From the NCBI GenBank assembly GCA_035048815.1, contig JAUCBN010000049.1, forward strand, positions 5,835,501 to 5,899,500: DNA of 64,000 bases. The letters run 5' to 3'. Below are positions 39,166-51,888 of this stretch, in pieces (within the stretch, counting starts at the first letter, position 1; each line of letters begins with the position of its first letter). The position numbers and the translations under genes are program-made. Under the pieces are notes generated by a model. That model saw only the letters and a list, made by a program, of their open reading frames with translations, was not told the origin of the DNA and did not search any database. This stretch comes from Abelmoschus esculentus. Taxonomy: Eukaryota > Streptophyta > Magnoliopsida > Malvales > Malvaceae.

Positions 39166-42100
39166 TCCATAATTAACTATTTGAACTCCTGAAATTTTAT
39201 TTATTCTTATTTTATATCCGCTTTGTTAGGTTTAAAGTGTGCATATCTAAATGAGCTTTATAGTGAACACATTGGAATTTAAACCGAGTAACGTGCTCTA
39301 AAATTGAGATTAAGTGGTTTAATCATATTCAAAAGCTCATAATTAACTATTTGAACAGATTTAGTTTGATTGAATCTCATTTTGTGGTCGGTTTGTTGGA
39401 TTTAAAATGTCCATGTCTAATTAGGCTTTCTAGTGACCCGTTTGAATTTTAAGCGACTAAAATGCTCTAAAATTGAGATTAAATTGTAAAATTTGGTTCA
39501 AAGGCCCATAATTAACTATTTGAACTCATAAAATTTGATTTATTCATATTTTGCTTCCGTTTTGTTAGGTTTAAAGTATGCATATCTAAGTGAGATTTAT
39601 ACTAAACACATTGGAATTTAAACTGAGTAAAGTGCTCTAAAATTGAGATTAAGTGGTTTAATCATATTCAAAAGCTCATAATTAACTACTTGAACTCATG
39701 TTGTTTGTTTGAATCTCATTTTGTGGTCGGGTTGTTGGATTTAAAGTGTGTTTGTCTAACTGGGCTTTCTAGTGTACCCGTTTGAATTTTGAGCGAGTAA
39801 AATGCTCTAAAATTGAAATTAAGTTGAATAATTTGGTTTAAAGGCCCATAATTAACATTTTGAACTCATGAAATTTGATTCATTTTGTTTTGCGTCTATT
39901 TTGTTAGGTTTAAAGTGTGCATATCTAAATGAGCTTTATAGTGAACACATTGGAATTTAAATCGAGTAAAGTGCTCTAAAATTGTGATTAAGTTGTTTAA
40001 TCATATTCAAAAGCTCATAATTAACTACTTGAACTCATGTAGTTTGAGTGAATCTCATTTTGTGGTAGACTTGTTGGGTTTAAAGCGTGCAATTCAAATT
40101 GAGCTTTCTAGTGAACCTGTTTGAATTTTAAGAGACTAAAATGCTCTAAAATTGATATTAAGTTGTATAATTTGGTTCAAAGGCCCATAATTAACTATTT
40201 GAACTCATGAAATTTGATTTATTCTTATTTTGCGTCTGTTTTGTTAGGCTTAAAGTATTTATATCTAAATGAGCTTTATAGTGAACACATTGGAATTTAA
40301 ACTGAGTAAAGTGCTTTAAAATTGAGATTAAGTGGTTTAATCATATTCAAAAGCTCATAATTAACTATTTGAGCTCATGTAGTTTGATTGAATCACATTT
40401 TGTGGTCGGTTTGTTGAATTAAAGCGTCCGTGTCTAATTGGTCTTTCTTGTGAACTCGTTCGAATTTTAAGACACCAAAATGCTATAAAATTGAGATTAA
40501 ATTGTACAATTTGGTTCAGAGGCCCATAATTAACTATTTGATCTCCTGAAATTTTATTTATTCTTATTTTATATCCGCTTTGTTAGGTTTAAAGTGTGCA
40601 TATCTAAATGAGCTTTATAGTGAACACATTGGAATTTAAACCGAGTAACGTGCTCTAAAATTGAGATTAAGTGGTTTAATCATATTCAAAAGCTCATAAT
40701 TAACCATGTGAAATCATGTAGTTTGATTGAATCTCATTTTGTGGTCGGTTTATTGGATTTAAAGCGTGCATGTCTAATTGGGCTTTCTAGATAACCCGTT
40801 CGAATTTTAAGTGACTAAAATGCTCTATAATTGAGATTAAATTGTATAATTTGGTTCAAAGACCCATAATTAACTATTTAAAATCATAAAATTTGTTATA
40901 TTCTTATTTTGTGTCTGTTTTGATAGGTTTAAAGTATACATATCTAAATGAGTTTTATAGCGAACACATTGGAATTTAAACCGAGTAAAGTCCTCTAAAA
41001 TTTAGTTAAGAGGTTTAATCATATTCAAAATTCCATAATTAACCATTTGAAATCATGTGGTTTGAATGAGCTTATATGAATTTAAACTCATGTGTCCGTT
41101 TTGTTCAGTTTAAATTGTGCTTATATGAATGAGCTTTATAGTAAACACATTGGAATTTAAACCGAGTAAAGTGCTCTAAAATTGTGATTAAGTTGTTTAA
41201 TCATATTCAAAGCTCATAATCAACTATTTGAACTCATGTCGTTTGATTGAATCTCATTCTGTGGTCGAATTGTTGAATTAAAGCGTGTGTGTCTAATTGG
41301 GTTTTCTAGTGAACTCGTTCGAATTTTAAGCCACTAAAATGCTCTATAATTGAGATTAAATTGTATAATTTGGTCCAAAGACCCATAATTATCTATATGA
41401 ACTCATGAAATTTGATTTATTCTTATTTTGTGTTTGTTTTGTTGGGTTTAATGTACGCATATCCAAATGAGCTATATACTAAACACATTGGAATTTAAAC
41501 CGAGTAAAGTGCTCTAAAATTGTGATTAAGTTGTTTAATCATATCCAAAAGCTCATAATTAACTATTTGAACTCATGTAGTTTTATTTAATCTCATTTTG
41601 TGGTCGGTTTGTTGAATTAAAGCGTGCGTGTCTAATTGGTCTTTCTAGTGAACTCGTTCGAATTTTAAGACACTAAAATGCTATAAAATTGAGATTAAAT
41701 TGTACAATTTGGTTAAGAGGACCATAATTAACTATTTGAACTCATCGAATTTGTTTTATTCTTATTTTGCGTTCGTTTTGTTAGGTTTAAAGTGTGCATA
41801 TCTACATGGGTTATATAGTGAAAACATTGGAATTTAAACCGAGTAAAGTCCTCTAAAATTGAGATTAAGTGGTTTAATCATATTCAAAATCCCATAATTA
41901 ACCATGTGAAATCATGTAGTTTGATTGAATCTCATTTTGTGGTCGGTTTGTTGGATTTAAAGCGTCCATGTCTAATTGGGCTTTCTAGTTAACCCATTTG
42001 AATTTTAAGAGACTAAAATGCTCTATAATTGAGATTAAATTTTATAATTTGGTTCAAAGGCCCATAATTAACTATTTGAACTCATGAAATTTGATTCATT

Positions 42101-45087
42101 CGTATTTTGCGTCTGTTTTGTTAGGTTTAAAGTATTCATATCTAAATGAGCTTTATAGTGAAAACATTGTAATTTAAACCAAGTAAACTTCTCTAAAATT
42201 GAGATTAAGTGGTTTAATCATATTCAGAAGCTCATAATTAACCATTTGAAATCATTCACTTTGATTGAATTTCATTTTGTGGTCAGTTTGCTGGATTTAA
42301 AGCGTGCATGTCTAATTGGGCTTTCTAGATAACCCGTTCGAATTTTAAGTAACTAAAATGCTCTATAATTGAGATTAAATTGTATAATTTGGTTCAAAGA
42401 CCCATAATTAACTATTTAAACTCATGAAATTTGTTATATTCTTATTTTGTGTCTGTTTTGATAGGTTTAAAGTATACATATCTAAATGAGCTTTATAGCG
42501 AACACATTGGAATTTAAGCCGAGTAAAGTCCTCTAAAATTTAGTTAAGAGGTTTAATCATATTCAAAATTCCATAATTAACCATTTGAAATCATGTAGTT
42601 TGATTGAATCTCATTTTGTGGTCGGCTTGCTGGATTTAAAGCGTGCATGTCTAATTGGGCTTTCTAGATAACCCGTTCGAATTTTAAGTGACTAAAATAC
42701 TCTATAATTGAGATTAAATTGTATAATTTGGTTCAAAGGCCCATAATAACTATTTAAACTCATGAAATTTGATTTATTCTTATTTTGCGTCTGTTTTTTT
42801 AGGTTTAAAGTATGAATATCAAAATGAGCTTTACAGTGGAAACATTGTAATTTAAACCGTGTAAAGTGCTCTAAAATTGTGATTAAGTTGTTTAATCATA
42901 TTCAAAAGCTCAAAATTAACTATTTGAACTCATGTCGTTTGATTGAATCTCATTACGTGGTCGGATTGTTGAATTAAAGCGTGTGTGTCTAATTGGGTTT
43001 TCTATGAACCCGTTTGAATTTTAAGCAACTAAAATGCTCTAATATTGAGATTAAATTGTATAATTTGGTTCAAAGGCCCATAATTAACTATTTGAACTCA
43101 TAAAATTTGTTTCAATCTTATTTTGTCTCCGCTTTATTAGGTTTAAAGTACACATATCTAAATGAGCTTATAGTGAACACTTTGGAATTTAAATCGAGTA
43201 AAGTGCACTAAAATTGAAATTAAATGGTTTAATCATATTCAAAAGCTCATAATTAATTATTTGAACTCATGTAGTTTGATTGAATCTCATTTTGTGTTCG
43301 ATTTGTTGGACTTAAAGCATGCATGTCTAATTGTGCTTTCTACAGAATCCGTTCGAATTTTAAGCGACTTAAATGCTCTAAAATTGAGATTTAGTTGTAC
43401 AATTTGGTCCAAAGGCCCATAATTAACTATTTGAACACATGAAATTTGATTTATTCTTATTTTGTGTCCGTTTTGTTCAGTTTAAAGTGTGCTTATATGA
43501 ATGAGCTTTATAGTGAACACATTGGAATTTAAACCGAGTAAAGTGGTCTAAAATTGTGATTAAGTTGTTTAATCATATTCAAAGCTCATAATTAACTATT
43601 TGAACTCATGTCGTTTGATTGAATCTCATTCTGTGGTCGGATTGTTGAATTAAAGCGTGTGTGTCTAATTGGGTTTTCTAGTGAACTCGTTCGAATTTTA
43701 AGCCACTAAAATGCTCTATAATTGAGATTAAATTGTATAATTTGGTCCAAAGGCCCATAATTATCTATTTGAACTCATGAAATTTGATTTATTCTTATTT
43801 TGTGTTTGTTTTGTTGGGTTTAATGTATGCATATCCAAATGAGTTATATACTGAACACATTGGAATTTAAACCGAGTAAAGTATTCTAAAATTGTGATTA
43901 AGTTGTTTAATCATATCCAAAAGCTCATAATTAACTATTTGAACTCATGTTAGTTTTATTTAATCTCATTTTGTGGTTTGTTTGTTGAATTAAAGCATGC
44001 GTGTCTAATTGGGTTTATAGTGAACTCGTTCGAATTTTAAGACTATAAAATGCTCTATAAATGAGATTAAATTGTATAATTTGGACCAAAGGCCCATAAT
44101 TATCTATTTGAACTCATGTAGTTTGATTGAATCTCATTTTGTGGTCGGTTTGTTGACTTAAAGCGTGCGTGTCTAATTCGGCTTTCTAGTGAACTCGTTC
44201 GAATTTTAAGGCACTAAAATGCTCTATAATTGAGATTAAATTGTATAATTTGGTCCAAAGGCCCATAATTATCTATTTGAACTCATGAAATTTGATTTAT
44301 TCTTATTTTGTGTTTGTTTTGTTAGGTTTAATGTATGCATATCTAAATGAGCTTTATAGTGAAAACATTGGAATTTAAACAGAGTAATGTGCTCCAAAAT
44401 TTTGATTATGTTGTTTAATCATATTCAAAAGCTCATAATTAACTATTTGAACTCATTTAGTTTGATTGAATCTCATTTTGTGGTCGGTTTATTGGATTTA
44501 AAGCATGCATGTCTAATTAGGCTTTCTAGTGACCCGTTCGAATTTTATGGGACTAAAATGCTCTAAAATTGAGATTAAGTTGTATAATTTGGTTCAAAGG
44601 CCCATAATTAACTACTTGAACTCATGAAGTTTGATTTATTCTTATTTTGCATCCATTTTGTTAGGTTTAAAGTATGTATATCTAAAGGAGCTTTATAGTG
44701 AACACATTGGAATTTAAACCGAGTAAAGCGCTCTAAAATTTAGATTAAGTGATTTAATCATATTCAAAAGTTCATAATAAACTATTTGAACTCATGTAGC
44801 TTGATTGAATCTCATTTTGTGGTCGGTTTGGTTGATTTAAAGTGTGTTTGTCTAATTTGGCTTTCTAGTGAACTCGTTCGAATTTTAAGCGACTAAAATG
44901 CAATAAAATTGAGATTAAATTGTACAATTATGTTTAGAGGACCATAATTAACTATTTGAACTCATAAAATTTGTTTCATTCTTATTTTGCGTCCGTTTTG
45001 TTAGGTTTAAAGTATACATATCTAAATGAGCTTTATAGTGAACACATTGGAATTTAAACCGGGTAAAGTGCTCTAAAATTGAGATTA
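39166..45087 (+). repeat. Satellite array, block 5 (largest block)
   Basis: About 35 monomers of the alternating two-type satellite, distinguished by TGTGGTCGGTTTGTTG in one type. Several longer periodicities are visible: CTCCTGAAATTTTAT at 39186 and 40543 (1357 bp), GATAGGTTTAAAGTATAC at 40922 and 42460 (1538 bp), and TTGTTCAGTTTAAA at 41101 and 43473 (2372 bp). These are multiples of about 169 (8, 9 and 14). No coding sequence is supported. Confidence 0.93.
45083..45087. other. Target-site duplication GATTA, left copy
   Basis: GATTA, repeated at 46853-46857; both lie in the satellite word GAGATTAAGTGG. Confidence 0.93.
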
Positions 45088-46852
45088 TGATATGTGCACG
45101 CCCAACCTTAATTTCTGCCCATACCCTAAGTTACACAATTTTAATTAGGGAGTTCTACTTAATACTCTTTATTTATTCAATTCATGTGCTACACTTGCTT
45201 GCTATCTCATATTATATACCTATAATGTTTATGTCCTTATATTACTATTGATAACTTAGTAATTGGTATTGAACCACAGGTTTATCTAGCTTATATTATG
45301 CATAATTAATATTCAACACATGTTTAATAACATCTACTTAATAGTTTAAGTTGTTTCTTTGCAGGTTATGTTAAACACAGCTTAAGGGACTATTGGCCAG
45401 CTCCGTTTTAGCTCAAATGCACCATTTGAGCTCAAAACAAAGAATCGTTGTTTGAGGCACTTACCAGCTTTCGATCAGCAACAAAATGTACCGAATACTC
45501 CTAGGCAGCGCAATGAAGTGAATGATAGCTTCGTTCCAGCTCACGAATCTAGAATGAGCTCAAAACGACAAATGGTGAATTTCGATCCATATGGGATTCG
45601 GATCAGCTCCTACGCACTCTTATGGATTGAGGAGAGTATTATGGCCCTAATGATAAGTTCACTCAGCTAGGGGGTTAGCCGTTCAGCTCAAATCATCACT
45701 CAAAGACGGTGAACTTTCAGCTAGCTAAATCAGCTAGCTAGCTCAGCTCAACCTTAGTTCATCCAACTCATCTTAGCTCACCCTCCAACCTTCAGCTCAA
45801 CCATGGAAGGACATGTTCCCTCCCCAAGAGACACAACCGACCAATCATGGAGGGAAACATGTTTTGGGCGCCAAAACAAAGAGATAGCACTCTTCACTGG
45901 ACAAATTCATGATGGTCTACTTGTGTGCCTATTTCGAGCAGGATACAAGCAGAATTGGACTTTGGTGTCTTGATGAAAGTTGTTCCTTTGTGTCTTATCT
46001 TTCCAGCGCATGTTGAATCGCATCAATCCGATATCGGGAACTCGAGATATGTCCAATTTACTGAAGACTGTGCATGCTGGAATTTTAAACCGAAAAGTTA
46101 CAACAATTATTGGAAGGAGACACCATTCAAACGAACGGTTAAAGAGGGAGACACCACCAATTGAACAGACACCAAGGCCACTATTCGGCCACCCTTTCAA
46201 AGGGAAATGTCCATTGTCCACACCCTTTCATTTCCTTTAAATCTGTAGCCATTTTGGCATTTGAATACACAACTTTGAATCAGATTATTTAGTTTGTGAG
46301 TTAATTTCTCATGCTTGTTCTTTTAAGAACTTTATCGAATTATCAAATCATCTCTTTGATTTGTGGCGTCACCCTCCATCCTTTATACTTCAGGTTTCTG
46401 GAATTACATTTCCAAGAGGTCTAAGTGCATCTACCGCCCTCAGAGTTGCAACTAGATTGGGTTTATGTTCCTATAACATAAGTTCAACCTTTGCCCCTTT
46501 GAATAGTATCATTCCAACATCACATAAACACCATCTATCTTCCATTTTCGTCCACCATTATTCACCAGCCCTTAACTTATCCTTCCATATCATTTACTTC
46601 ACTTAAACACCTCCATTTCCTTAATCAACCATCAACATCCCCACGCATTCCCTTCACCAAAACAACTTCCTTTTCATCTAAACAATACCCTAACACCGTA
46701 ACCACTTCTTGAATCATCCTTATCTTATTTCCAGCTTCTTTTAAAATTCTTTTGTTTAGGAAACAAGCGTGATACAAGGCTTGCTTGCATTCTAAGGTCC
46801 AGGCTATCAAAGCTTCTCTCTACAAGCATCTTTGGAGAGTTGGAGCGTATCA
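45088..46852 (+). repeat. Solo LTR, family D
   Basis: TGATATGTGCACGCCC to GGAGCGTATCA, 1765 bp, with a perfect GATTA duplication on both sides and no primer-binding site or coding sequence. It is therefore a solo LTR left by recombination between the two LTRs of one element. It aligns end to end with 26999-28763. It contains an AGCT tract (about 45400-45790) and GTTCTTTTAAGAAC (46317-46330). Confidence 0.95.
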
Positions 46853-47477
46853 GATTAAGTGGTTTAATCACATTCAAAAGCTCATAATTAACTAATTGAA
46901 CTCGTTTAGTTTGATTGAATCTCATTTTGTGGTCGGTTTGAAGGATTTAAAGCTTGCATGTCTAATTGGGTTTTCTAGTGAACCCGTTCGAATTTTAAGC
47001 GACTAAAATGCTCTATAATTGAGATTAAATTATACAATTTGGTTCAAAGGCCCATAATTAATTATTTGAACTTATGAAATTTGATTTATTCTTATTTTGC
47101 GTCCGTTTTGTTAGGTTTAAAGTGTGCATATCTAAACGAGCTTTATAGTGAACACATTGGAATTTAAACCGAGTAAAGTGCTCTAAAATTGTGATTAAGT
47201 TGTTTAATCATATTCAAAAGCTCATAATTAACTACTTGAACTCATGTAGTTTGATTGAATCTCATTTTGTGGTTGGTTTGTTAAGTTTAAAGCGTGCATT
47301 TCTAATTGGGCTTTCTATTGAACCTGTTTGAATTTTAAGCGACTAAAATGAGATTAAGTTGTATAGTTTGGTTCAAAGGCCCATAATTAACTATTTGAAC
47401 TCGTGAAATTTATTTCATTCTTATTTTGCGTCCGTTTTATTAGATTAAAGTGTACATATCTAAATGAGCTTTATAGT
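46853..47477 (+). repeat. Satellite array, block 6
   Basis: Resumes block 5 exactly after the solo LTR (GATTAAGTGG) and runs for about 3.7 monomers to a LINE fragment. The breakpoint with the LINE shares the bases TAGT. Confidence 0.92.
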
Positions 47478-48660
47478 AGCTAGGACATGGGCTACAACGT
47501 TTTCTTCTCTAGGTAAATAATAAATCTTACAATCAGGCAAAGTACCAAGAGTAGAACGAATTCGAGACACTAAAGTTTGCATCGTGGAAAGATCATGATG
47601 ATGAGTGTTGTTAACTATGTTGGCAATGGATGCAGAATCGGTCTCAAGGATGACATTTGTCCAACCATTATCGACAACAAGATTAAGTCCTTCTAGAATA
47701 GCAAGAGCTTCGGCAGAAGCCGGATCGGGGTAGTAGACGAGGGGCAAAGAGCGTTCAACAAGGATGGAACATGAAGAATCCCGAGCGATGACACCTGCAG
47801 CAGCTCCCTTTAAAATTGGGTCAAAGGCGCCATCCTTATTAATCTTAACGAAACCGCGGTCCGGTTTCATCCATCTAGCCTGAGCAAAGGTGGGCTCAGC
47901 TAGTCGGGACCTTAGATATAGAGCATCATTGGCTGATGTATAATCGTCAAAGAGTTTTTGTGCGTTAGACACAGTCAACCATGGTGGTTGGAGATGATTG
48001 TTATGGAAAAAGCCATTACGAAGGTTCCGTAGATTCCATAGAACTGTTATTCGGAAGGAGAATTGGTGCAGCAAAAGCAAAACCAACAATTTCAGAAAGC
48101 CACTGGTGGGGGGAGATAGAAGTATTAGACAAAATTCGGCCTGGAAAACCTGCCAAACGGAGAGCCTCCCTAGCACTAGGACAATCCCTTAAAGCATGGA
48201 GGGTAGTTTCAATATCCATATTACAAATAGGGCAAACCCTAGTACCGAGATTTGCTTGGAAGATTTTGTGGCCAGACAAGAGAGCATCATGGCTTAACCG
48301 CCACCCAAAAGAACGAACCTTAGGCCATGTAGGCAACTTAGAAAGAATTTTCCATAGCCTAGAGGGCCTGTTAACTGGCCCTAGTTGCAGTTGAAGAAAT
48401 TGATAACCAGAACGCACCGTATAAATGCTAGAGTCGTGATGACCCCAAAGGGTAGTATCTTTCGAATCATTAATAATTGGTACATTAAGAATTGTATTAG
48501 AATCTCCGTGAGAGAAATAATCTCTCCCCTTGGATTCATCCCATCGGGGTAGATTAGACACCATAAAAAAACCCACTCGAAGAGGGACTTCCTCATTCAC
48601 TTAATAATCGCCATAAAGGTGTAATGGCATAGATCCCCCCCAATTGTCGAAGTGGATTTG
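47478..48660 (-). pseudogene. ORF2: LINE ORF2 fragment: zf-RVT and RNase H
   Basis: Corresponds to about 17655-18840 of the full-length LINE. The zf-RVT part (SKLPTWPKVRSFGWRLSHDAL, then PICNMDIETTLHALRDCP) and the RNase H part (INKDGAFDPILKGAAAGVI, EALAILEGL, ETDSASIAN) are in different frames, because of a shift near 48075. A stop near 48602 replaces Glu (GAA to TAA). In RNase H the first motif reads NKDGA where the other copy has NTDGA. Both LINE ends are missing, and the satellite type differs on the two sides, so this is a rearrangement product and not a simple insertion. Confidence 0.88.
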
Positions 48661-50815
48661 CTTTAGAAATTTAAACAAGTAAAATGCTTTAAAATTGAGA
48701 TTAAGTTGTATAGTTTGGTTCAAAGCCCATAATTAACTATTTGAACTCGTGAAATTTGATTTATTCTTATTTTGCAACCATTTTGTTAGTTTTAAAGTAT
48801 GCATATCAAAATGAGCTTTATAGTGAACACATTGGAATTTAAACAGAGTAAAGTTCTCTAAATTTGAGATTAAGTGGTTTAATCATATTCAAAATCTCAT
48901 GATTAATAATTCCAACTCATATAGTTTGATTGAATCTCATTTTGTGGTCGGTTTGTTCGATTTAGACCATGCAAGTCTAATTGGGCTTTTTAGTGAACCC
49001 TTTAGAAATTTAAACGAGTAAAAAACTATAAAATTGAGATTAAATTGTATAATTTGGTCCAAAGGTCCATAATTAACTATTTGAACTCATGAAATTTTAT
49101 TTATTCTTATTTTACGAGCGTTTTGTTAGGTTTAAAGTGTGTATATCTAAATGAGCTTTATAGAGAAAACATTTGAATTTAAACCGAGTAAAGTGCTCCA
49201 AATTTGAGATTAAGTGGTTTAATCATATTCAAAAGCCCATGATTAACAATTTCAAATCATGTAGTTAGATTCAATCTCATTTTGTGTTCGGTTTGTTCGA
49301 TTTAAAGCGTGCATGTCTAATTGGGATGTTAGTGAAACTGTTAAAAATTAATCGAGTAAAATGCTCTAAAATTGAGATTAAGTTGTAGAATTTGGTTCAA
49401 AGCCCATAATTAACTATTTGAAGTCATGAAATTTGATTTATTCTTATTCTGTGACCTTTTTGTTATGTTTAAATTGTGTATATCGAAATGAGCTTTATAG
49501 AGAAAACATTGGAATTTAAACCGACCAAAGTGCTCTAAATTTGAGATTAAGTGGTTTAATCATATTCTAAAGCCCATGATTAACAATTTCAAATCATTTA
49601 GTTTGATTCAATCTCATTTTGTGGTCGGTTTATTCGATTTAAAGCGTGCATGTCTAATTAGGCTTTTTAGTGAACCCTTTAGAAATTTAAACGAGTAAAA
49701 TGCTCTAAAATTGAGATTAAGTTGTATAGTTTGGTTCAAAGCCCATATTTAACTACTTGAACTCATAAAATTTGATTTATTCTTATTTTGCGACCGTTTT
49801 GTTAGTTTTAAAGTATGCATATCTAAATAAGCTTCATAGTGAACACAATGAAACTTAAACCGAGTAAAGTGTTCTAAATTTGAGCTTAAGTGGTTTAATC
49901 ATATTCAAAAGCCCATGATGAACAATTTTAAATCATGTAGTTGAATTCAATCTCATTTTGTGGTCGGTTTGTTCGATTTAGATTGGGCATGTCTAATTGG
50001 GCTTTTTAGTGAACCCTTTAGAAATTTAAACGAGTAAAATGCTCTAGAATTGAGATTAAGATGTATAGTTTGGTTTAAAGACCATAATTAACTATTTGAA
50101 CTCATGATATTTGATTTATTGTTATTTTGCGACCGTTTTGTTAGTTTTAAAGTATGCATATCTAAATGAGCTTTATAGTGAACATATTGGAATTTAAACC
50201 GAGTAAAGTGCTCTAAATTTAAGATTAAGTGGTTTAATCATATTCCAAAGTCCATTATTAGCAATTTCAACTCATATAGTTTGATTCAATCTCATTTTAT
50301 GGTCAGTTTGTTCGATTTAAGGTGTGGATGTCTAATTGGGATTTTAGTGAACCTGTTAAAAATTATTCGAGTAAAATGCTCTAAAATTGAGATTAAGGTG
50401 TATAATTTTGTTCAAAGCCCATAATTAACTATTTGAACTCATAAAATTTGATTTATTCTCATTGTGCAATCGTTTTGTTAGGTTTAAAGTGTGTTTATCA
50501 AAATGAGCTTTATAGAGAAAACATTGGAATTTAAACCAAGTAAAGTGCTCTAAATTTGAGATTAAGTGGATTAATCATATTCAAAAGCCCATGATTAACA
50601 ATTTCAAATCATGTAGATTGATTTAATCTCATTTTGTGGTCGGTTTGTTCGATTTAAAGCGTGCATGTCTAATTGGGCTTTTTAGTGAACTCTTTAGAAA
50701 TTTAAACGAGTAAAATGCTCTAAAATTGAGATTAAGTTGTATAGTTTGGTTCAAAGCCCATAATTAAATATTTGAACACATGAAATTTGATTTATTCTTC
50801 TTTCGCGACCGTTTT
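48661..50815 (+). repeat. Satellite array, block 7 (third subtype)
   Basis: Monomers of about 169 bp with their own marks: TTTAGAAATTTAAACGAGT, TTCAATCTCATTTTGTGG, and GTTTGTTCGATTTAAAGCG. The two-type alternation continues (AAGTGGTTTAATC against AAGTTGTATAGTTTGG). The orientation is unchanged. Confidence 0.92.
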
Positions 50816-51888
50816 TGATATGTGTCGATCTTGTTGATGATGTTGAACGACAAACATTGATTGTAGGACCTAGGAAGGAAGCAAGTCTCTCGTAAGAAGT
50901 GTCTTTAAAATTAAAGAATTAAGAATAATGGATGAAATTAATAGGTGAATTGGAAATAGTATCTTAAGGATACTCAAGGAAGAAACTAGGTTATAGAAAA
51001 TCTAATTATGAACCTTATATTGATCTTTAAGGGGTGGTGATAAACGGACCTTGACCCTTTTAGTATACTAAACTAAAAGAACCCGAAGTATCAAGAAGGA
51101 TAGAAATGGGTTTGACACCACAAGTACAAAAGTACTTGATAAGTTGATAAAGTTCTAAGAAGAACTAAACGAGAGAACAAATGTCACAAGTAATTTTATA
51201 TAACCTGAATGGTATGTTTACAAAATGAAATCCAAGTCCTATTTATAGTTTTCTAAGGGGTTTGGACGAAATGGTATTTAACTATTCGGTTAACCATTCA
51301 TTTGAATGGTGACTCCCTTTGAATGGTGACTCCCTCCAAATCTATTTCAATAGTTGTAACTTTTCGGTCCAGCCTGCACAGTCTTCAGTAATTGGGCCAT
51401 ATCTCGAGCTCCCGATATCTAATTGATGCGATTAAACATGCGTTGGAAAGATAAGATATAGTGGAACAACTTTCTTGAAGACACCGAAACCAACTTCGAC
51501 TTGTATCCTGCTCGAAATTGGCAAAGAAGTGGACCATCATGAATCTGTTCAATGAAAAGTGCTATCTTTTTGTTTTGGCGCCCACTTGCTTTCCCTCCAT
51601 GACCTTGGCACTCAATGTGGATGATGGACGGACATGATGCTTGGTGAAAGGTAGGTGACCTTCGGGTGTTGAGCTGGGAGTGATAGTTGGAGCTGAGGTA
51701 AGCTAATCGAGATGGGAGTGAGCTGGACTGAACTGATCTATGTAGCTGAAAGAGTTAGCTATAGTTTGAAGCTGAAATAAGCTAATCCGAGCTGCCTTTA
51801 GCAAAGTGAGCTGGTCCATTAATTTCCTTATACACTCTTCTAGTGTGAGGAGTGTTTTAGAGCTGATCTGAATCTCCTAAGTCCTCTC
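50816..51888 (-). repeat. Truncated LTR, family E
   Basis: Starts TGATATGTGTCGATCTTG and parallels 33678-35266 for its first two thirds, then stops within the AGCT tract and joins satellite near 51889. It contains the U5 hairpin (51057-51079) and GTTCTAAGAAGAAC (51152-51165). A local 19-bp repeat (GAATGGTGACTCCCT) occurs near 51305. The five bases before it are GTTTT. Confidence 0.85.

Noticed and set aside
39166..45087. Telomeric or microsatellite origin for the repeats
   Set aside because: No TTTAGGG-type runs; the unit is about 169 bp and complex.
46361..46606. 81-residue + strand frame in the solo LTR
   Set aside because: Not open in the equally long LTR at 26999-28763, so not conserved coding sequence.
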